From NCBI RefSeq assembly GCF_014651115.1, contig NZ_BMWG01000018.1:98885-162884 (forward strand): DNA of 64,000 bases, read 5' to 3'. Source of the DNA: Streptomyces inusitatus. GTDB taxonomy: Bacteria; Actinomycetota; Actinomycetes; Streptomycetales; Streptomycetaceae. The notes beneath the pieces are model-generated. The model was not told where the DNA came from, did no database searches, and saw nothing but the letters and a program-made list of their open reading frames with translations. Positions 40,787 to 49,268 of this stretch are shown here, one piece after another. The translations under genes and the position numbers were made by a program. Position 1 is the stretch's first letter. The number at the start of each line of letters is the position of its first letter.

Positions 40787-42688
40787 TCACTTCTCCTTCA
40801 CGGTCGCCGCGAGTTCGAGCGTGTGCCGGCCGGGGCTGAGCCGGAGGGTCTCCTCGCGCACCTGTCCGTCGCGGTCGCGCCACTTGAGGCGGGTCTCGAC
40901 CGGTCCGGTCTGCTTCCCGAGGCCGATGTGGACGTCGTGGGCGCGCTTGCCGGAGTGGCCGCCGCCGCCGTCGACCCGGCTCACCCGGCGGGTGCCGTCG
41001 GGGAGGACCACGGTGACCTGGGCGTCGACGACGGGGGAGCCGGAGGGGTGCAGCAGCCGCAGTCCGAGGGACTCCCCGGCGTTCGGGGCCTTGTTCTGGT
41101 AGAAGACGGGCTCGGCCCACTGGCGGGCCACCGCCATGTCGAGCCGGCCGTCGCCGTCGGTGTCTCCGGTGGCGATGCCCCGGGTCGGTACGGGGACGCT
41201 CATGCCGAGTTCGGAGGCGACGTTGGCGTAGCGGCCGTTCTCGCCCTTGACGAAGAAGCGCAGGGTCTGGTCGCCGCCGAGGTCGTCGTTCTCCCGGACG
41301 TTGGGCCAGAACAGCGGGTTGGAGGTCAGTCCGTCGTTGGCGGTGGCCAGCTCCTGGAGCTGCGGCCAGCGGTTGGTCTTGCCCTTGACGAAGCCGGTGG
41401 TCTGGGCGATGGCGAGGGTGCCGCTGTTGTCGAAGTCGCCGGTCTTCACGTCCCAGCCCCAGCCGGACCAGGCGAGATTGAGCGGGGCGCTGCGGTCCTC
41501 GTAGAGGGCCTCGCCCTTCTTGAACTTCGAGCGGAGCCTGTCCTTGCTCCCGGAGGCGTCCATGAAGGCGAAGTTGCTCTCCTGGATGCCGAAGGAGGTG
41601 GTGATGTTGCTGACGAACATGTCGTAGCGTCCGTCGCCGTTGAGGTCGCCGAAGTCGACGCCCATGCCCTTGAAGGAGCTGGTGCCCAGCCGCTTGGACT
41701 TGGGGACGAGAGCGTCGCGCGGGGCCTTGACCACGGCGTACTCGATCTTCCCGGGGCGGGAGCGGTTGTGCAGCAGCTGGCTGTTGCCGAAGTCGTGGGC
41801 GAGGAACATCTCGGGGAGCTGGTCGCCGTCGAGGTCGGTGGCGGCGGCGCCGAGGGTCCAGCCGGTGCGCACCTCCCTGGGCAGGGCGTCGTCGATGTGC
41901 TCGAAGCCTTCCGGGGTCCAGCGGAAGAAGTGGTCCTCGCCGCCGTTCTCGGCGTGCGACAGGGATTCGTTCATCTCCACGCCGCCGTTCTTCGACGGGT
42001 CGAGCACGGGGCTGTCGGGGAAGTAGTTGCCGATGAAGATGTCGTCGTGGCCGTCGCCGTCGAAGTCGGCGATCGTGGTGGCGTTGCTGTTCCACTGCGG
42101 GCCGTCGTAGGTGTCGGCGCCGACGCCCTTCATCAGCTCGACGGGCTTGTAGGAGGCGAGGGAGCGGCCGTCGGCCCCGGGCCGTGCCTCGAAGACGATG
42201 GGGGTGCGGCCCCAGTAGTAGACGAGCAGATCGGTCCGGCCGTCCTCGTTGAAGTCACCGGCGGCGCAGCCCATCGGGGCCATCACCGAGCTCATCGGCA
42301 GCGGTGCGGGGTTGAGGACGAAGGGCTCGTAGCGCCCGGCGCGGGAGTCCGGCGCGGGGGTGACGGCGACCTGGTCGATCCGCGGGTCGGTGACGCACAG
42401 ATCGTTGGGCAGTCCGTCGTTGTCGGCGTCCGTCATGGAGACGCCCGCGCCGACCGATGAAATCCATCCGTCGATGTGCTTGTACTTCTTGTTCACCTTG
42501 CGGACCGTCTGCTGCGGATATCCGGAGGGCAGGGCGATCGATTTGGCGTCGAAAGCGAAGGGCTCGGCACTCTTCTCGATTTCGGCGGCCGATGGCTCAG
42601 GGAGCTTGACGGCGTAGAACATTCCCACCATGAGCACCATTGCGATTATGCCGGGCATTCTCCGGTATGCCCACGATCGTGACTCCAT
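40787..42688 (-). CDS. unbV: UnbV (E4-type) ASPIC/FG-GAP protein
   Basis: A 633-residue protein with a single N-terminal membrane anchor/signal (IIAMVLMVGMFYAVKLP), then at least six calcium-binding FG-GAP/integrin-like repeats such as GDFNEDGRTDLLVYYW, ADFDGDGHDDIFIGNYF and GDLNGDGRYDMFVSNI, and a C-terminal ASPIC/UnbV domain. It probably faces the outside of the membrane as a beta-propeller. UnbV is a universal warhead-cassette member whose function is unresolved. The start has GGAGG 9 bases upstream and follows the UnbL gene by 4 bases. Confidence 0.93.
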   Translation of the reverse strand: MESRSWAYRRMPGIIAMVLMVGMFYAVKLPEPSAAEIEKSAEPFAFDAKSIALPSGYPQQTVRKVNKKYKHIDGWISSVGAGVSMTDADNDGLPNDLCVTDPRIDQVAVTPAPDSRAGRYEPFVLNPAPLPMSSVMAPMGCAAGDFNEDGRTDLLVYYWGRTPIVFEARPGADGRSLASYKPVELMKGVGADTYDGPQWNSNATTIADFDGDGHDDIFIGNYFPDSPVLDPSKNGGVEMNESLSHAENGGEDHFFRWTPEGFEHIDDALPREVRTGWTLGAAATDLDGDQLPEMFLAHDFGNSQLLHNRSRPGKIEYAVVKAPRDALVPKSKRLGTSSFKGMGVDFGDLNGDGRYDMFVSNITTSFGIQESNFAFMDASGSKDRLRSKFKKGEALYEDRSAPLNLAWSGWGWDVKTGDFDNSGTLAIAQTTGFVKGKTNRWPQLQELATANDGLTSNPLFWPNVRENDDLGGDQTLRFFVKGENGRYANVASELGMSVPVPTRGIATGDTDGDGRLDMAVARQWAEPVFYQNKAPNAGESLGLRLLHPSGSPVVDAQVTVVLPDGTRRVSRVDGGGGHSGKRAHDVHIGLGKQTGPVETRLKWRDRDGQVREETLRLSPGRHTLELAATVKEK

Positions 42689-42692
42689 TGAA

Positions 42693-43664
42693 TCAGCACC
42701 TCCCCATCGAAATGAATGTGTCCGCTATACGCCTGCGCCACTGCTCGTAGGCGAGTGAATCGACGCTCTCTTTTCCGGTGGGCCGCGTCGTGACACAGAG
42801 TTCGGACGCCTCCTCCGGTGTCATTCCGCAGAGGAACGCGGTGGCGGCCCGGGTCCCCGGGACGACGAGCCCGGCCCGCACCCGGGCCTCGGCGGCGAAG
42901 GCCGAGCCCTGGAGCAGCGAGGCGCGGTGGTCGCCGGCCCGCTTCAGCAGCAGCCTCAGCTCGTCCTCGCTCGCCCCGGCCGCGTAGGTGGCGGCGAGCC
43001 CGATGCCGCCGTAGAGGTCGGAGTGGCGCACGGCGGGGAACGCGTCCGCCAGATCGGCCACCCGGCCGGGGTCGGTGCCGCCGATGAACCACAGCGCCCG
43101 GCCGATGCCCTGGTCGATGGCGCGCCGCGCGTAGGAGGCGGTGCCGTGCGCCCAGTTGAAGTGGGGCTCCTGATAGCGCTGATGGACATAGCGGCCGGTC
43201 TTGAAGTACGCCTGGTGGAAGCCGTAGCCGTCGAGGATCAGCCAGCGGAGCAGCGGATCGGTGGCCGAGATGTCGGGCCACAGCGGCCTCGGCAGCCGGG
43301 CCATCGCCCAGCCGATCCCGACATACGCCATGTACACGTGGTCGTCGCCGCGGCCGGCCAGCATCCCGGCGAGCCGCTTCGTCCGGGTGACCGGCAGCGC
43401 GTCCATGATCACGCAGCCCATGGCCGCGCCCTCGTAGGCGAAGCCCCGGAACTGCGTCGGGACCCGTTCGAGATTCTCTTCCATTTCCGCTGTCGAGCGT
43501 GTCTCGACAGCCTCTCCATACCCGTGGAGGAATTGCTTTCCGACCGTCTCCAGCAGCTCTGTGGCGGCCGGCCCCTTGTTGTGGAACCCCCTCTTCTCGA
43601 TTTCTGTCTCTGATGTGGATGGTGTGAGAATGCGACGCCTGAAGGCGCGCAAAAGAGCCGTCAC
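42693..43664 (-). CDS. unbL: DUF1702 / UnbL (E3-type) protein, copy 1
   Basis: A 323-residue DUF1702 protein. Core motifs are GFAYEGAAMGCVIMDAL, MAYVGIGWAMARLPRPLW, LDGYGFHQAYFKTGRYV, GIGRALWFIGGTDPGRV and a C-terminal PEEASELC helix. The family is a conserved part of enediyne warhead cassettes, and its activity is unknown. The N-terminal ~60 residues (STSETEIEKRGFHNKGP) are variable. A GTG start at 43664 is chosen as no ATG fits. A 97-base gap separates it from copy 2. Its end is 4 bases from the UnbV start. Confidence 0.88.
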   Translation of the reverse strand: MTALLRAFRRRILTPSTSETEIEKRGFHNKGPAATELLETVGKQFLHGYGEAVETRSTAEMEENLERVPTQFRGFAYEGAAMGCVIMDALPVTRTKRLAGMLAGRGDDHVYMAYVGIGWAMARLPRPLWPDISATDPLLRWLILDGYGFHQAYFKTGRYVHQRYQEPHFNWAHGTASYARRAIDQGIGRALWFIGGTDPGRVADLADAFPAVRHSDLYGGIGLAATYAAGASEDELRLLLKRAGDHRASLLQGSAFAAEARVRAGLVVPGTRAATAFLCGMTPEEASELCVTTRPTGKESVDSLAYEQWRRRIADTFISMGRC

Positions 43665-43761
43665 AGTGCTCTACCGCCCCTCGTCGAGAAAACTCGGATG
43701 CCCGGGGTATGCCGTTCGAATCTACACAGCAGGGCCGTGGAGGTGTCTACTTCGAATGTGC

Positions 43762-44748
43762 TCAGGGAGCGTCGGAAAGAATTCTGGCGCGGACTTTCTC
43801 GCGCCACAGTTCATAAGCGGGCCGCGCGCCCGGGGAGCCGTCCGGGACGGAGCTGTCGTCCGCGAGCCGGACGGCCGCCTCGACGGTGAGGGAGGCGAGC
43901 GCGGCGGTGGCGGCGTGGGTGTGCTCGGGCACCGTGCCCGCGTAGTCGCGGGCCTTGGCGGCGAACACGGCCCCCTGGCCGAGATGGTCCCCGTACGCCT
44001 CGCCCGCCGCCTCGCGCAGCGCCCGGAACCCCTCGGGCGCGCAGCAGCCCGCGAAGGTCGCGGCGAGCCCCACCCCGCTCCACAGATCCGCCCGGCGGTC
44101 CTCGGCGAACCGCTCCACCGCGTGGGCGACCCGGGGGACGTCGGCCCCGTGCATGAACCACAGGGCGCGCCCGATGCCCTGGTCCACGGCGCGCGGGAAG
44201 TAGCCGGGCGAGCCCTCCCAGGGGTACGGCTCGGGCCGGCGCTGCTCGTCGACCCAGCGGCGGGTGTGGAAGTAGGCGAGGTCGAAGCCGTATCCGTCCA
44301 CCGCGAGCCAGCTCATGACGGGGTAGTAGTCGGAGCCGGTGAGATCGGGCAGCACCTTCTTCCACAGGATCCTCGGCAGCCGGGCCATCGCGAAGCCGAT
44401 GCCGATGTAGTTGAGGAAGACATGCTGCCGGGCCGCGCCGCGCAGCAGGTCGGCGGCGCGATGGCCGCGACCGGGGCCCATGGCGTCACGGATCGTCAGG
44501 GCCATGGTCGCGCCCTCGTAGACGAAGCCGCGCAGCTCCGGTTCGACCAGGAGGGTGCGGCGTTCGGTCTCCCAGGGGCCGCGTGCGTCGATGGCCCACT
44601 CGAAGCCGCAGACCACGGCCTGCGGTATCGCCTCCAAGCGGCGGGTCAGCTCCGTGGAGGGGATGCCGAACCCCCGTGCGGAGAAGCCGACCTCCTCCAG
44701 GGGAGGCGCCATCAGAAGCCTGCGGAGCGATCCGAGCGTGGTCGGCAT
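43762..44748 (-). CDS. unbL: DUF1702 / UnbL (E3-type) protein, copy 2
   Basis: A 328-residue second DUF1702 protein with the same landmarks: GFVYEGATMALTIRDAM, FLNYIGIGFAMARLPRILW, VDGYGFDLAYFHTRRWV, GIGRALWFMHGADVPRV. It is about half identical to copy 1 by eye, so the duplication is old, not a recent copy. It is the first gene of the warhead operon; CAGGAGGGG lies 4-8 bases before the ATG, a strong ribosome site. Two adjacent DUF1702 genes occur in some enediyne clusters, and the pair may form a heteromer. Confidence 0.88.
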   Translation of the reverse strand: MPTTLGSLRRLLMAPPLEEVGFSARGFGIPSTELTRRLEAIPQAVVCGFEWAIDARGPWETERRTLLVEPELRGFVYEGATMALTIRDAMGPGRGHRAADLLRGAARQHVFLNYIGIGFAMARLPRILWKKVLPDLTGSDYYPVMSWLAVDGYGFDLAYFHTRRWVDEQRRPEPYPWEGSPGYFPRAVDQGIGRALWFMHGADVPRVAHAVERFAEDRRADLWSGVGLAATFAGCCAPEGFRALREAAGEAYGDHLGQGAVFAAKARDYAGTVPEHTHAATAALASLTVEAAVRLADDSSVPDGSPGARPAYELWREKVRARILSDAP

Positions 44749-44760
44749 GATCCCCTCCTG

Positions 44761-44808
44761 CCATGGACATGACGTCGTCGCCGTTAACCGGTGACGGTCG
44801 TTCCATGG
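44761..44808. promoter_or_regulatory. Inverted repeats upstream of the warhead operon (candidate operator)
   Basis: CCATGGA and TCCATGG form an outer 7-bp inverted repeat, with GCCGTTAACCGGTGACGG-like symmetry between them. It begins 12 bases before the start codon of the first warhead gene. The location suggests control of the whole 13-kb operon. No clear copy of the three-copy palindrome is seen here. Confidence 0.45.
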
Positions 44809-44834
44809 TCGGACCGCGCGAGGGAAAGGAGCAT

Positions 44835-44866
44835 CCTCCCCCGTGCGCTTCTCGCCACGGGGGAGG
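44835..44866 (-). terminator. Hairpin terminator after the lipid-kinase-like gene
   Basis: A perfect 11-bp stem (CCTCCCCCGTG pairing with CACGGGGGAGG) with a 10-base loop lies 61 bases beyond the stop at 44927. It marks the right border of the cluster. Confidence 0.75.
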
Positions 44867-44926
44867 AAGCGGGGACGGAAGGGGCTCGGGAGGGGTGCGG
44901 GAAGGGTGCGGGAAGGCCGGGGGCCC

Positions 44927-46264
44927 TCAGCGGGCCGTGCTCCTCGGCTCGCGCCGGACCGCGATGACGCCGACGCGCCGCCACAGCCCGTGGAAGGAGG
45001 CCGGGCGGGCCGCCGGGCCGGTGGCCGGAACCCGTACCCGCAGGGCGCGGTGCTCGATCTCGCAGCTCACCGGGGTGGCCAGCCGCAGGGCCTCACCGTC
45101 GACCGCGACCGGAAGCGTCGGCTCCGAGGAGGAGACGGTCACCCGGCGGGCCGTCGTGACGGAGAGGCTCATCGCCTTCTCCCCGAGCAGCGCCAGCTCC
45201 GCCGCGTCGGCGGGCCCGGTGACCCGGATGCTCCGCACCCCGAGCCTGCCGGAGTCCAGCCGGGGGCGGGTGCCGAGATCCGCGAGCCGGCCCGCCGCGT
45301 ACGGGTTGTTGCTGACGAGCAGCGCCTGCGGCGGTACCAGGGGATCGCCGTCGGCCTCGGCGGTGAAGGCCGCCCCCGCGCCGCCGGAGAGCAGCTCGGG
45401 CAGGACCTCCAGGATGGTCGCGGCCTTGGCCTCGCGGTAGGCGGGGCGCTGCACGATGTCCGCGTACGCGCCGAAGGAGACCGTGTTGACGAAGGGCCGG
45501 CCGGAGACCGAGCCGAGGTCGACCCGGATCTCCAGGCCGTGGGCCAGCGCGTCCAGGGCCCGGGCCGGGTCGGAGAGATCGAGTCCGAGGTCCATCGCGA
45601 AGTGGTTGAGGGTCCCGGCGGGGATCACCAGATGGGGTACGTCATGGGCGCGGGCGACCCCCGCGACCAGCGCCTGGGTGCCGTCCCCGCCCGCGACTCC
45701 CAGCAGATCGGCCCCGTCCGCCACGGCCCGCCGGGCGATGGCCGCGACGTCCTGCGGACGCGAGGTGTCCAGCACGACGACCTCGCACCCCAGCGCCCTG
45801 GCCTTCGCGGGCAGATCGAAGGAGAGGACCTTGCCGCCGCCGGAGCGCGGATTCATGATCAGTACCGGGTGCCGCGGGGGCGGCCGGAGCTCCGCCCGCG
45901 CCCGGGCCGGGCTCCGCCTCCGCAGCGCCTGCCGCGCGCAGGCCAGCCCCGCCGCCCACAGCAGGGCCGCGGCCAGCGCGTAGACCCACAGACCGCTGCT
46001 GAAGAACAGCACCAGCACCACGACGACGGCCACGACCGCGAGCAGCAGCCCCAGCACCCTGCGCGGGCCCCGGTACGCGAGCCCCCACCAGGCCCCCGCG
46101 CCGACCGCCCCGAGCCCGGCCAGGGCCGCCAGAAGCAGCCCAAGACTGCGCGGTCCGGCGGCGGCGAGCAGCAGCACACCGATCGAGACGGCCCCGGCGG
46201 CGCAGCACAGGGCCGCGATGGCCGGAAGCCGGGCGGACGTCGCCCATCTCGCGGTCCGGGTCAT
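44927..46264 (-). CDS. Diacylglycerol/sphingosine kinase-like membrane protein
   Basis: A 445-residue protein with about four N-terminal transmembrane segments (for example ALCCAAGAVSIGVLLLAA), then a DAGK catalytic domain: VLIMNPRSGGGK, GVAGGDGTQAL and VIPAGTLNHFAMDLGL. It probably phosphorylates a lipid at the inner membrane face. The start is set at ATG 46264, with GGAGG 8 bases upstream. It is unrelated to the enediyne pathway and stands as the first ordinary gene on this side. Confidence 0.85.
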   Translation of the reverse strand: MTRTARWATSARLPAIAALCCAAGAVSIGVLLLAAAGPRSLGLLLAALAGLGAVGAGAWWGLAYRGPRRVLGLLLAVVAVVVVLVLFFSSGLWVYALAAALLWAAGLACARQALRRRSPARARAELRPPPRHPVLIMNPRSGGGKVLSFDLPAKARALGCEVVVLDTSRPQDVAAIARRAVADGADLLGVAGGDGTQALVAGVARAHDVPHLVIPAGTLNHFAMDLGLDLSDPARALDALAHGLEIRVDLGSVSGRPFVNTVSFGAYADIVQRPAYREAKAATILEVLPELLSGGAGAAFTAEADGDPLVPPQALLVSNNPYAAGRLADLGTRPRLDSGRLGVRSIRVTGPADAAELALLGEKAMSLSVTTARRVTVSSSEPTLPVAVDGEALRLATPVSCEIEHRALRVRVPATGPAARPASFHGLWRRVGVIAVRREPRSTAR

Positions 46265-46340
46265 CGTGGCAGCCTCCGGCCCCAGGCTATTCCCGGCCCG
46301 GACACGGTGCACCCGGAGCGCCTCCCCGTGCCGCCTCGGC

Positions 46341-47354
46341 TCAGCGGATGCCCAGCCGGGCGCTCACCCAGTGCGGATCGGGCACGACGGTGAGGATCGC
46401 CGACACCACGACGATCAGCGCGAGCACCGCGAGTTCGGCCCTGGCCGGGATCTGGGCGTCCAGCCGCCCGCGCCTCATACGGTGGCGCGCGAGCAGCGCG
46501 AGGGCGCAGGCGAGCCCCACCAGCAGCAGTTTGGCGATGAGGACCCTGCCGTACGCGGAGGTCAGGACGGCGTCCGGGGGCAGTTTGCGCAGCGTCGACG
46601 CGGTGCCGGTGAGAGCGAGCAGCGCGAGGAGCCAGGCCGCCGGGCGGGCGTAGCGGACGAGTACGGCGAGCGCGTCGGCCCGGTCGGCGCGGCGCAGCCA
46701 CATCAGGCGCAGGGCGTGGAGCAGTCCGCCCGCCCAGAGGGAGGCCGCGGGCAGATGGACGGCGGTGAGCGCGGCCCCGATCTCGGGCGTGTACTGCTCC
46801 GGGTGGGCGCGCAGCGCCTCCGCGCCGATGACCAGGGCCAGCGGCACCAGGGCGAGCGCGGGCCTGCGCAGGGCGAGACACCCGGCGGCGGCGAGGAAGC
46901 CGTTGGCGCTCAGCAGCAGGAGCCGCCCGTCGCGGGTGCCGTACGCCGTGGCCATGTCGATGTCGCTGACGGACGCGAGCACCGCGATCTGCCCCGCCGA
47001 ACCGGCCGCCCCGGCGAGCGCCGCGTACAGCGACCAGGCCCGGGGAGCCGGTCCGCCGGCCGTGAGCCGCCCGCCCGCGAGTTCGCCGAGATGGACCGCG
47101 AGCGCGGCGAAGACCGCGGTGCGCAGCAGGGTCGTGGTCCCGGCCGCGGGTACGCGCAGCTCACCCGTCCCACGGGCGGCGAGCGGGCCGCCGAACAGGG
47201 CGGCTCCGAGCGCCACGAGCGTCACCGCGAGGGCGAGCGCGGCGAGTCCGCGACCGGTGCGCCGCGCGGCACGGCGGCGTGCGGCCCGGCCGGGGGCGGG
47301 GGCCAGTGCTCCGGGGGTGGTCACTTCATGATCGTCACCGGGGGGCTTTTTCAT
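46341..47354 (-). CDS. CopD-family membrane protein
   Basis: A 337-residue polytopic protein with about nine hydrophobic segments and the CopD landmarks ALTAVHLPAASLWAGGLLHAL and a later GRVLIAKLLLVGLACALAL. CopD proteins are linked to copper uptake or resistance, usually next to CopC; here no CopC domain is fused and none lies adjacent. A short gap separates it from the kinase-like gene. Confidence 0.8.
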   Translation of the reverse strand: MKKPPGDDHEVTTPGALAPAPGRAARRRAARRTGRGLAALALAVTLVALGAALFGGPLAARGTGELRVPAAGTTTLLRTAVFAALAVHLGELAGGRLTAGGPAPRAWSLYAALAGAAGSAGQIAVLASVSDIDMATAYGTRDGRLLLLSANGFLAAAGCLALRRPALALVPLALVIGAEALRAHPEQYTPEIGAALTAVHLPAASLWAGGLLHALRLMWLRRADRADALAVLVRYARPAAWLLALLALTGTASTLRKLPPDAVLTSAYGRVLIAKLLLVGLACALALLARHRMRRGRLDAQIPARAELAVLALIVVVSAILTVVPDPHWVSARLGIR

Positions 47355-47432
47355 GGCAAATCAAACTGGTCCGGATGTCCCGGACAGCCGGAGCGGTTCC
47401 CCGGCCGTCCGCCGGGAAACCGCTCCGGTCGC

Positions 47433-47654
47433 TCAGACCTGGTTCTTGTTCAGCGAGGCCCAGAACTCCTCGAAGGTCAGCTGACCGTCGCCGTTGGCGT
47501 CCTTGGTCTTGATGATCGCCTCGGCGACCGTCTCGGTGACATTGAAGTCGCCCAGCTGCGCCATCACGCTCTTGTACTCCGCCGCGGTAATCCGGCCGTC
47601 GCCGTTCACGTCGTACCGCTCGAACGCCTTGCGCGCCTCTTCGATGTCCGCCAC
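47433..47654 (-). CDS. Small EF-hand calcium-binding protein
   Basis: A 73-residue cytosolic protein with two complete EF-hands: DVNGDGRITAAEY and DANGDGQLTFEEF. It matches the small calerythrin-like EF-hand proteins common in Streptomyces. A GTG start at 47654 is used: AGGAGGGG precedes it and the family begins ADIEEARKAFERYD; an upstream ATG would add 11 residues through the ribosome site. Confidence 0.9.
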   Translation of the reverse strand: MADIEEARKAFERYDVNGDGRITAAEYKSVMAQLGDFNVTETVAEAIIKTKDANGDGQLTFEEFWASLNKNQV

Positions 47655-47728
47655 TGCTTCGCCCCTCCTGGTGCACTTCTTCCGCACTACTGACGGAGAT
47701 CAGATTATCGGGACAGCGGGGGCACTCC

Positions 47729-47790
47729 GTCCCAGGGGCGGACCGTCCCAGGGGCGGACCGTCCCAGGGGCGGACCGTCCCAGGGGCGGA
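47729..47790. repeat. Tandem repeat, 16-bp unit x3.9
   Basis: Unit GTCCCAGGGGCGGACC occurs three full times plus a 14-base partial, ending at the ribosome site of the acetyltransferase gene. There are no spacers, so it is a simple tandem repeat rather than a CRISPR. Unit number may vary between strains. Confidence 0.9.
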
Positions 47791-47805
47791 GGGGATGATG
47801 CCGCC

Positions 47806-48474
47806 ATGAACGAGAGCGATGAACTGGCGGGGATACTGCGGGCCGCCGAGCGGGGGAGTTTCCCGCCGGCCGATGGCGGTACGACGGTGATCGGGCAGCC
47901 GAACGCCCGGGACGCGGGGGTGCTGGCGTTCACCGCGCACTCGGTGGTCTTCACGGACGAGGATCCCGGGTGGGTGCGGGAGCGGCTGGCCCGGACCCCG
48001 GCGGATCCGCTGGCGGCGGCGATGAACCCGGTGTTTCTGGCGGCGCTGCTGGAGCGGACGGGCCGGGTGATGGAGACGGTCGATCTCGTCTCGGCGGCCG
48101 GTGCGCTGCCGGGCGGGCCGGGGCTGGCGCTGCGGGAGATCGAGGACCCGGACCATCCCCGGGTGGTGCGGGCGAGGGCGTACCGCGACGGGGTGCGGGT
48201 GTGGGCGGCGGACGGGGGGCTGCTGGTTCTCGGCCGGGGGCTCGCGGGCCGCTGGGAGGCCGCCGTCGAGGTGGACGAGGAGGCGCGGGGCCGGGGGCTC
48301 GGACCCGCGCTGGCGCTGGCGGCCCGTCATCTGGTGCCCGGCGCGGCGGTGTGGGCCCAGCAGTCGCCGGGGAACGCCCGCAGTGTGCGGGCGTTCCAGG
48401 CGGCGGGCTTCCGGCCGGTGGGCTCGGAGGCGCTGTTCGCCGCGGTCGGCGAGGGGCCTCAGCCCACGGGGTAG
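47806..48474 (+). CDS. GNAT-family acetyltransferase
   Basis: A 222-residue protein whose C-terminal half has the GNAT acetyl-CoA motif VDEEARGRGLGPALALAARH and the following QQSPGNARSVRAFQAAGFRPVGSEAL. The N-terminal half is a family-specific extension. GGAGGGG lies 11 bases before the ATG and is formed by the end of the tandem repeat. The 3' end overlaps the convergent ADP-ribosyltransferase gene by 16 bases. The substrate is unknown. Confidence 0.85.
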   Translation: MNESDELAGILRAAERGSFPPADGGTTVIGQPNARDAGVLAFTAHSVVFTDEDPGWVRERLARTPADPLAAAMNPVFLAALLERTGRVMETVDLVSAAGALPGGPGLALREIEDPDHPRVVRARAYRDGVRVWAADGGLLVLGRGLAGRWEAAVEVDEEARGRGLGPALALAARHLVPGAAVWAQQSPGNARSVRAFQAAGFRPVGSEALFAAVGEGPQPTG

Positions 48475-49109
48475 GACTCGCGCCAGGGCTCGTAGTGCGG
48501 GTTGTCCTGGCACTCGTTCATGATCTCGATCTTGCGGGCGCGGTCGACGGGGCAGACGCCGACGATGAATTCGCGGGCCACTCCGCCGGGGAAGGCGACC
48601 TCGACCTGGGAGGCGTACTTGTGGGTGTCGCCGATGGTCTCGTTGACGTCCACGCCGCCGGGCGCGTCGACGTAGTAGTTCCAGCCGCTCTTCCAGGACT
48701 TGTACAGGTCGTGGTCATAGCTGGTGGAGACATAGGGGGACGGCTGGTTGACCAGCACGTACTTCTCGATGTCGTACTGCCCGTCGATGGGGGCCTTGGG
48801 GTGGAAGCCCTCCTCGAAGATCACTTCGGGTCCCCGGCCGTCGGAGCGGTAGAGCTGGCGGCAGTTGGTGCGCCAGACGGGGTAGGGGGTGATGCGGTCG
48901 GTGTCGACGCGGGTGTCGGCGGCGGCGTAGAGGCGGGCCTCGACCCGGGGACAGGAGTTGGCGGGGGCGGCCTTGAAGGCCGCCGTCCGCACGGCGGAGA
49001 CGGGGGCGGGGGCCGGGGAGGCGGCGGAGGTGGCGGCTGCGGGAAGCAGGGCGGCGGTGAAGGTGAACGCGAGGACGAGGGCGCGCCGCCGCAGACGAGT
49101 TGTGATCAT
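48459..49109 (-). CDS. Secreted scabin/pierisin-like mono-ADP-ribosyltransferase
   Basis: A 216-residue exported protein: a signal peptide (RLRRRALVLAFTFTAALLPAAATSA), then a mART fold of the R-S-E class. Arg88 is in CRQLYRSDGRGPEVIFEEGF, the STS motif is at 128-130 (PYVSTSYD), and the ARTT loop QxE is at 168-170 (SQVEVAFPGGVAREFIVG). The AFPGGI/V tail motif is typical of the pierisin/scabin subgroup, several members of which modify guanine in DNA or nucleosides. Four cysteines fit two disulphides. ATG 49109 is chosen; ATG 49121 is possible but lies inside a repeat. Outside the enediyne cluster. Confidence 0.8.
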   Translation of the reverse strand: MITTRLRRRALVLAFTFTAALLPAAATSAASPAPAPVSAVRTAAFKAAPANSCPRVEARLYAAADTRVDTDRITPYPVWRTNCRQLYRSDGRGPEVIFEEGFHPKAPIDGQYDIEKYVLVNQPSPYVSTSYDHDLYKSWKSGWNYYVDAPGGVDVNETIGDTHKYASQVEVAFPGGVAREFIVGVCPVDRARKIEIMNECQDNPHYEPWRESYPVG

Positions 49110-49112
49110 AGG

Positions 49113-49195
49113 GATCACCATCGCGGGCCTGCGGTGACGCCCCCGGCACCGTCACCCGCGCGTGGGCGCGCCGGGGCGCGGGGCTGACGCGGGCG
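49113..49195. repeat. ~80-bp dispersed repeat, copy R1
   Basis: Shares the block TCGCGGGCCTGCGGTGACGC and the following C+G-rich tail with R2 (51721) and R3 (52557). It includes a 7-bp hairpin (GGTGACG pairing with CGTCACC). It abuts the start of the ADP-ribosyltransferase gene, so it forms the upstream region of that gene. Confidence 0.75.
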
Positions 49196-49268
49196 GGGGG
49201 AGTCGCGCACCATCGGCACTCTCCCGGGCGGCACTCCGGAGTGAGCTGCTCCGCCGACGGCCGGCCGG

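Noticed and set aside
234..44748. Ten-membered (calicheamicin/dynemicin-type) enediyne cluster
   Set aside because: The E6/E7/GMC/SgcJ/SgcF-like set and free condensation enzyme fit the nine-membered class, and no anthraquinone or orsellinic-type PKS or glycosyltransferase set is seen.
47729..47790. CRISPR-like array
   Set aside because: Units are contiguous with no spacers, only 16 bp long, and no cas genes are nearby.
48459..49109. NPP1 necrosis-inducing protein
   Set aside because: The GHRHDWE motif is absent, while R, STS and QxE of ADP-ribosyltransferases are all present in order.
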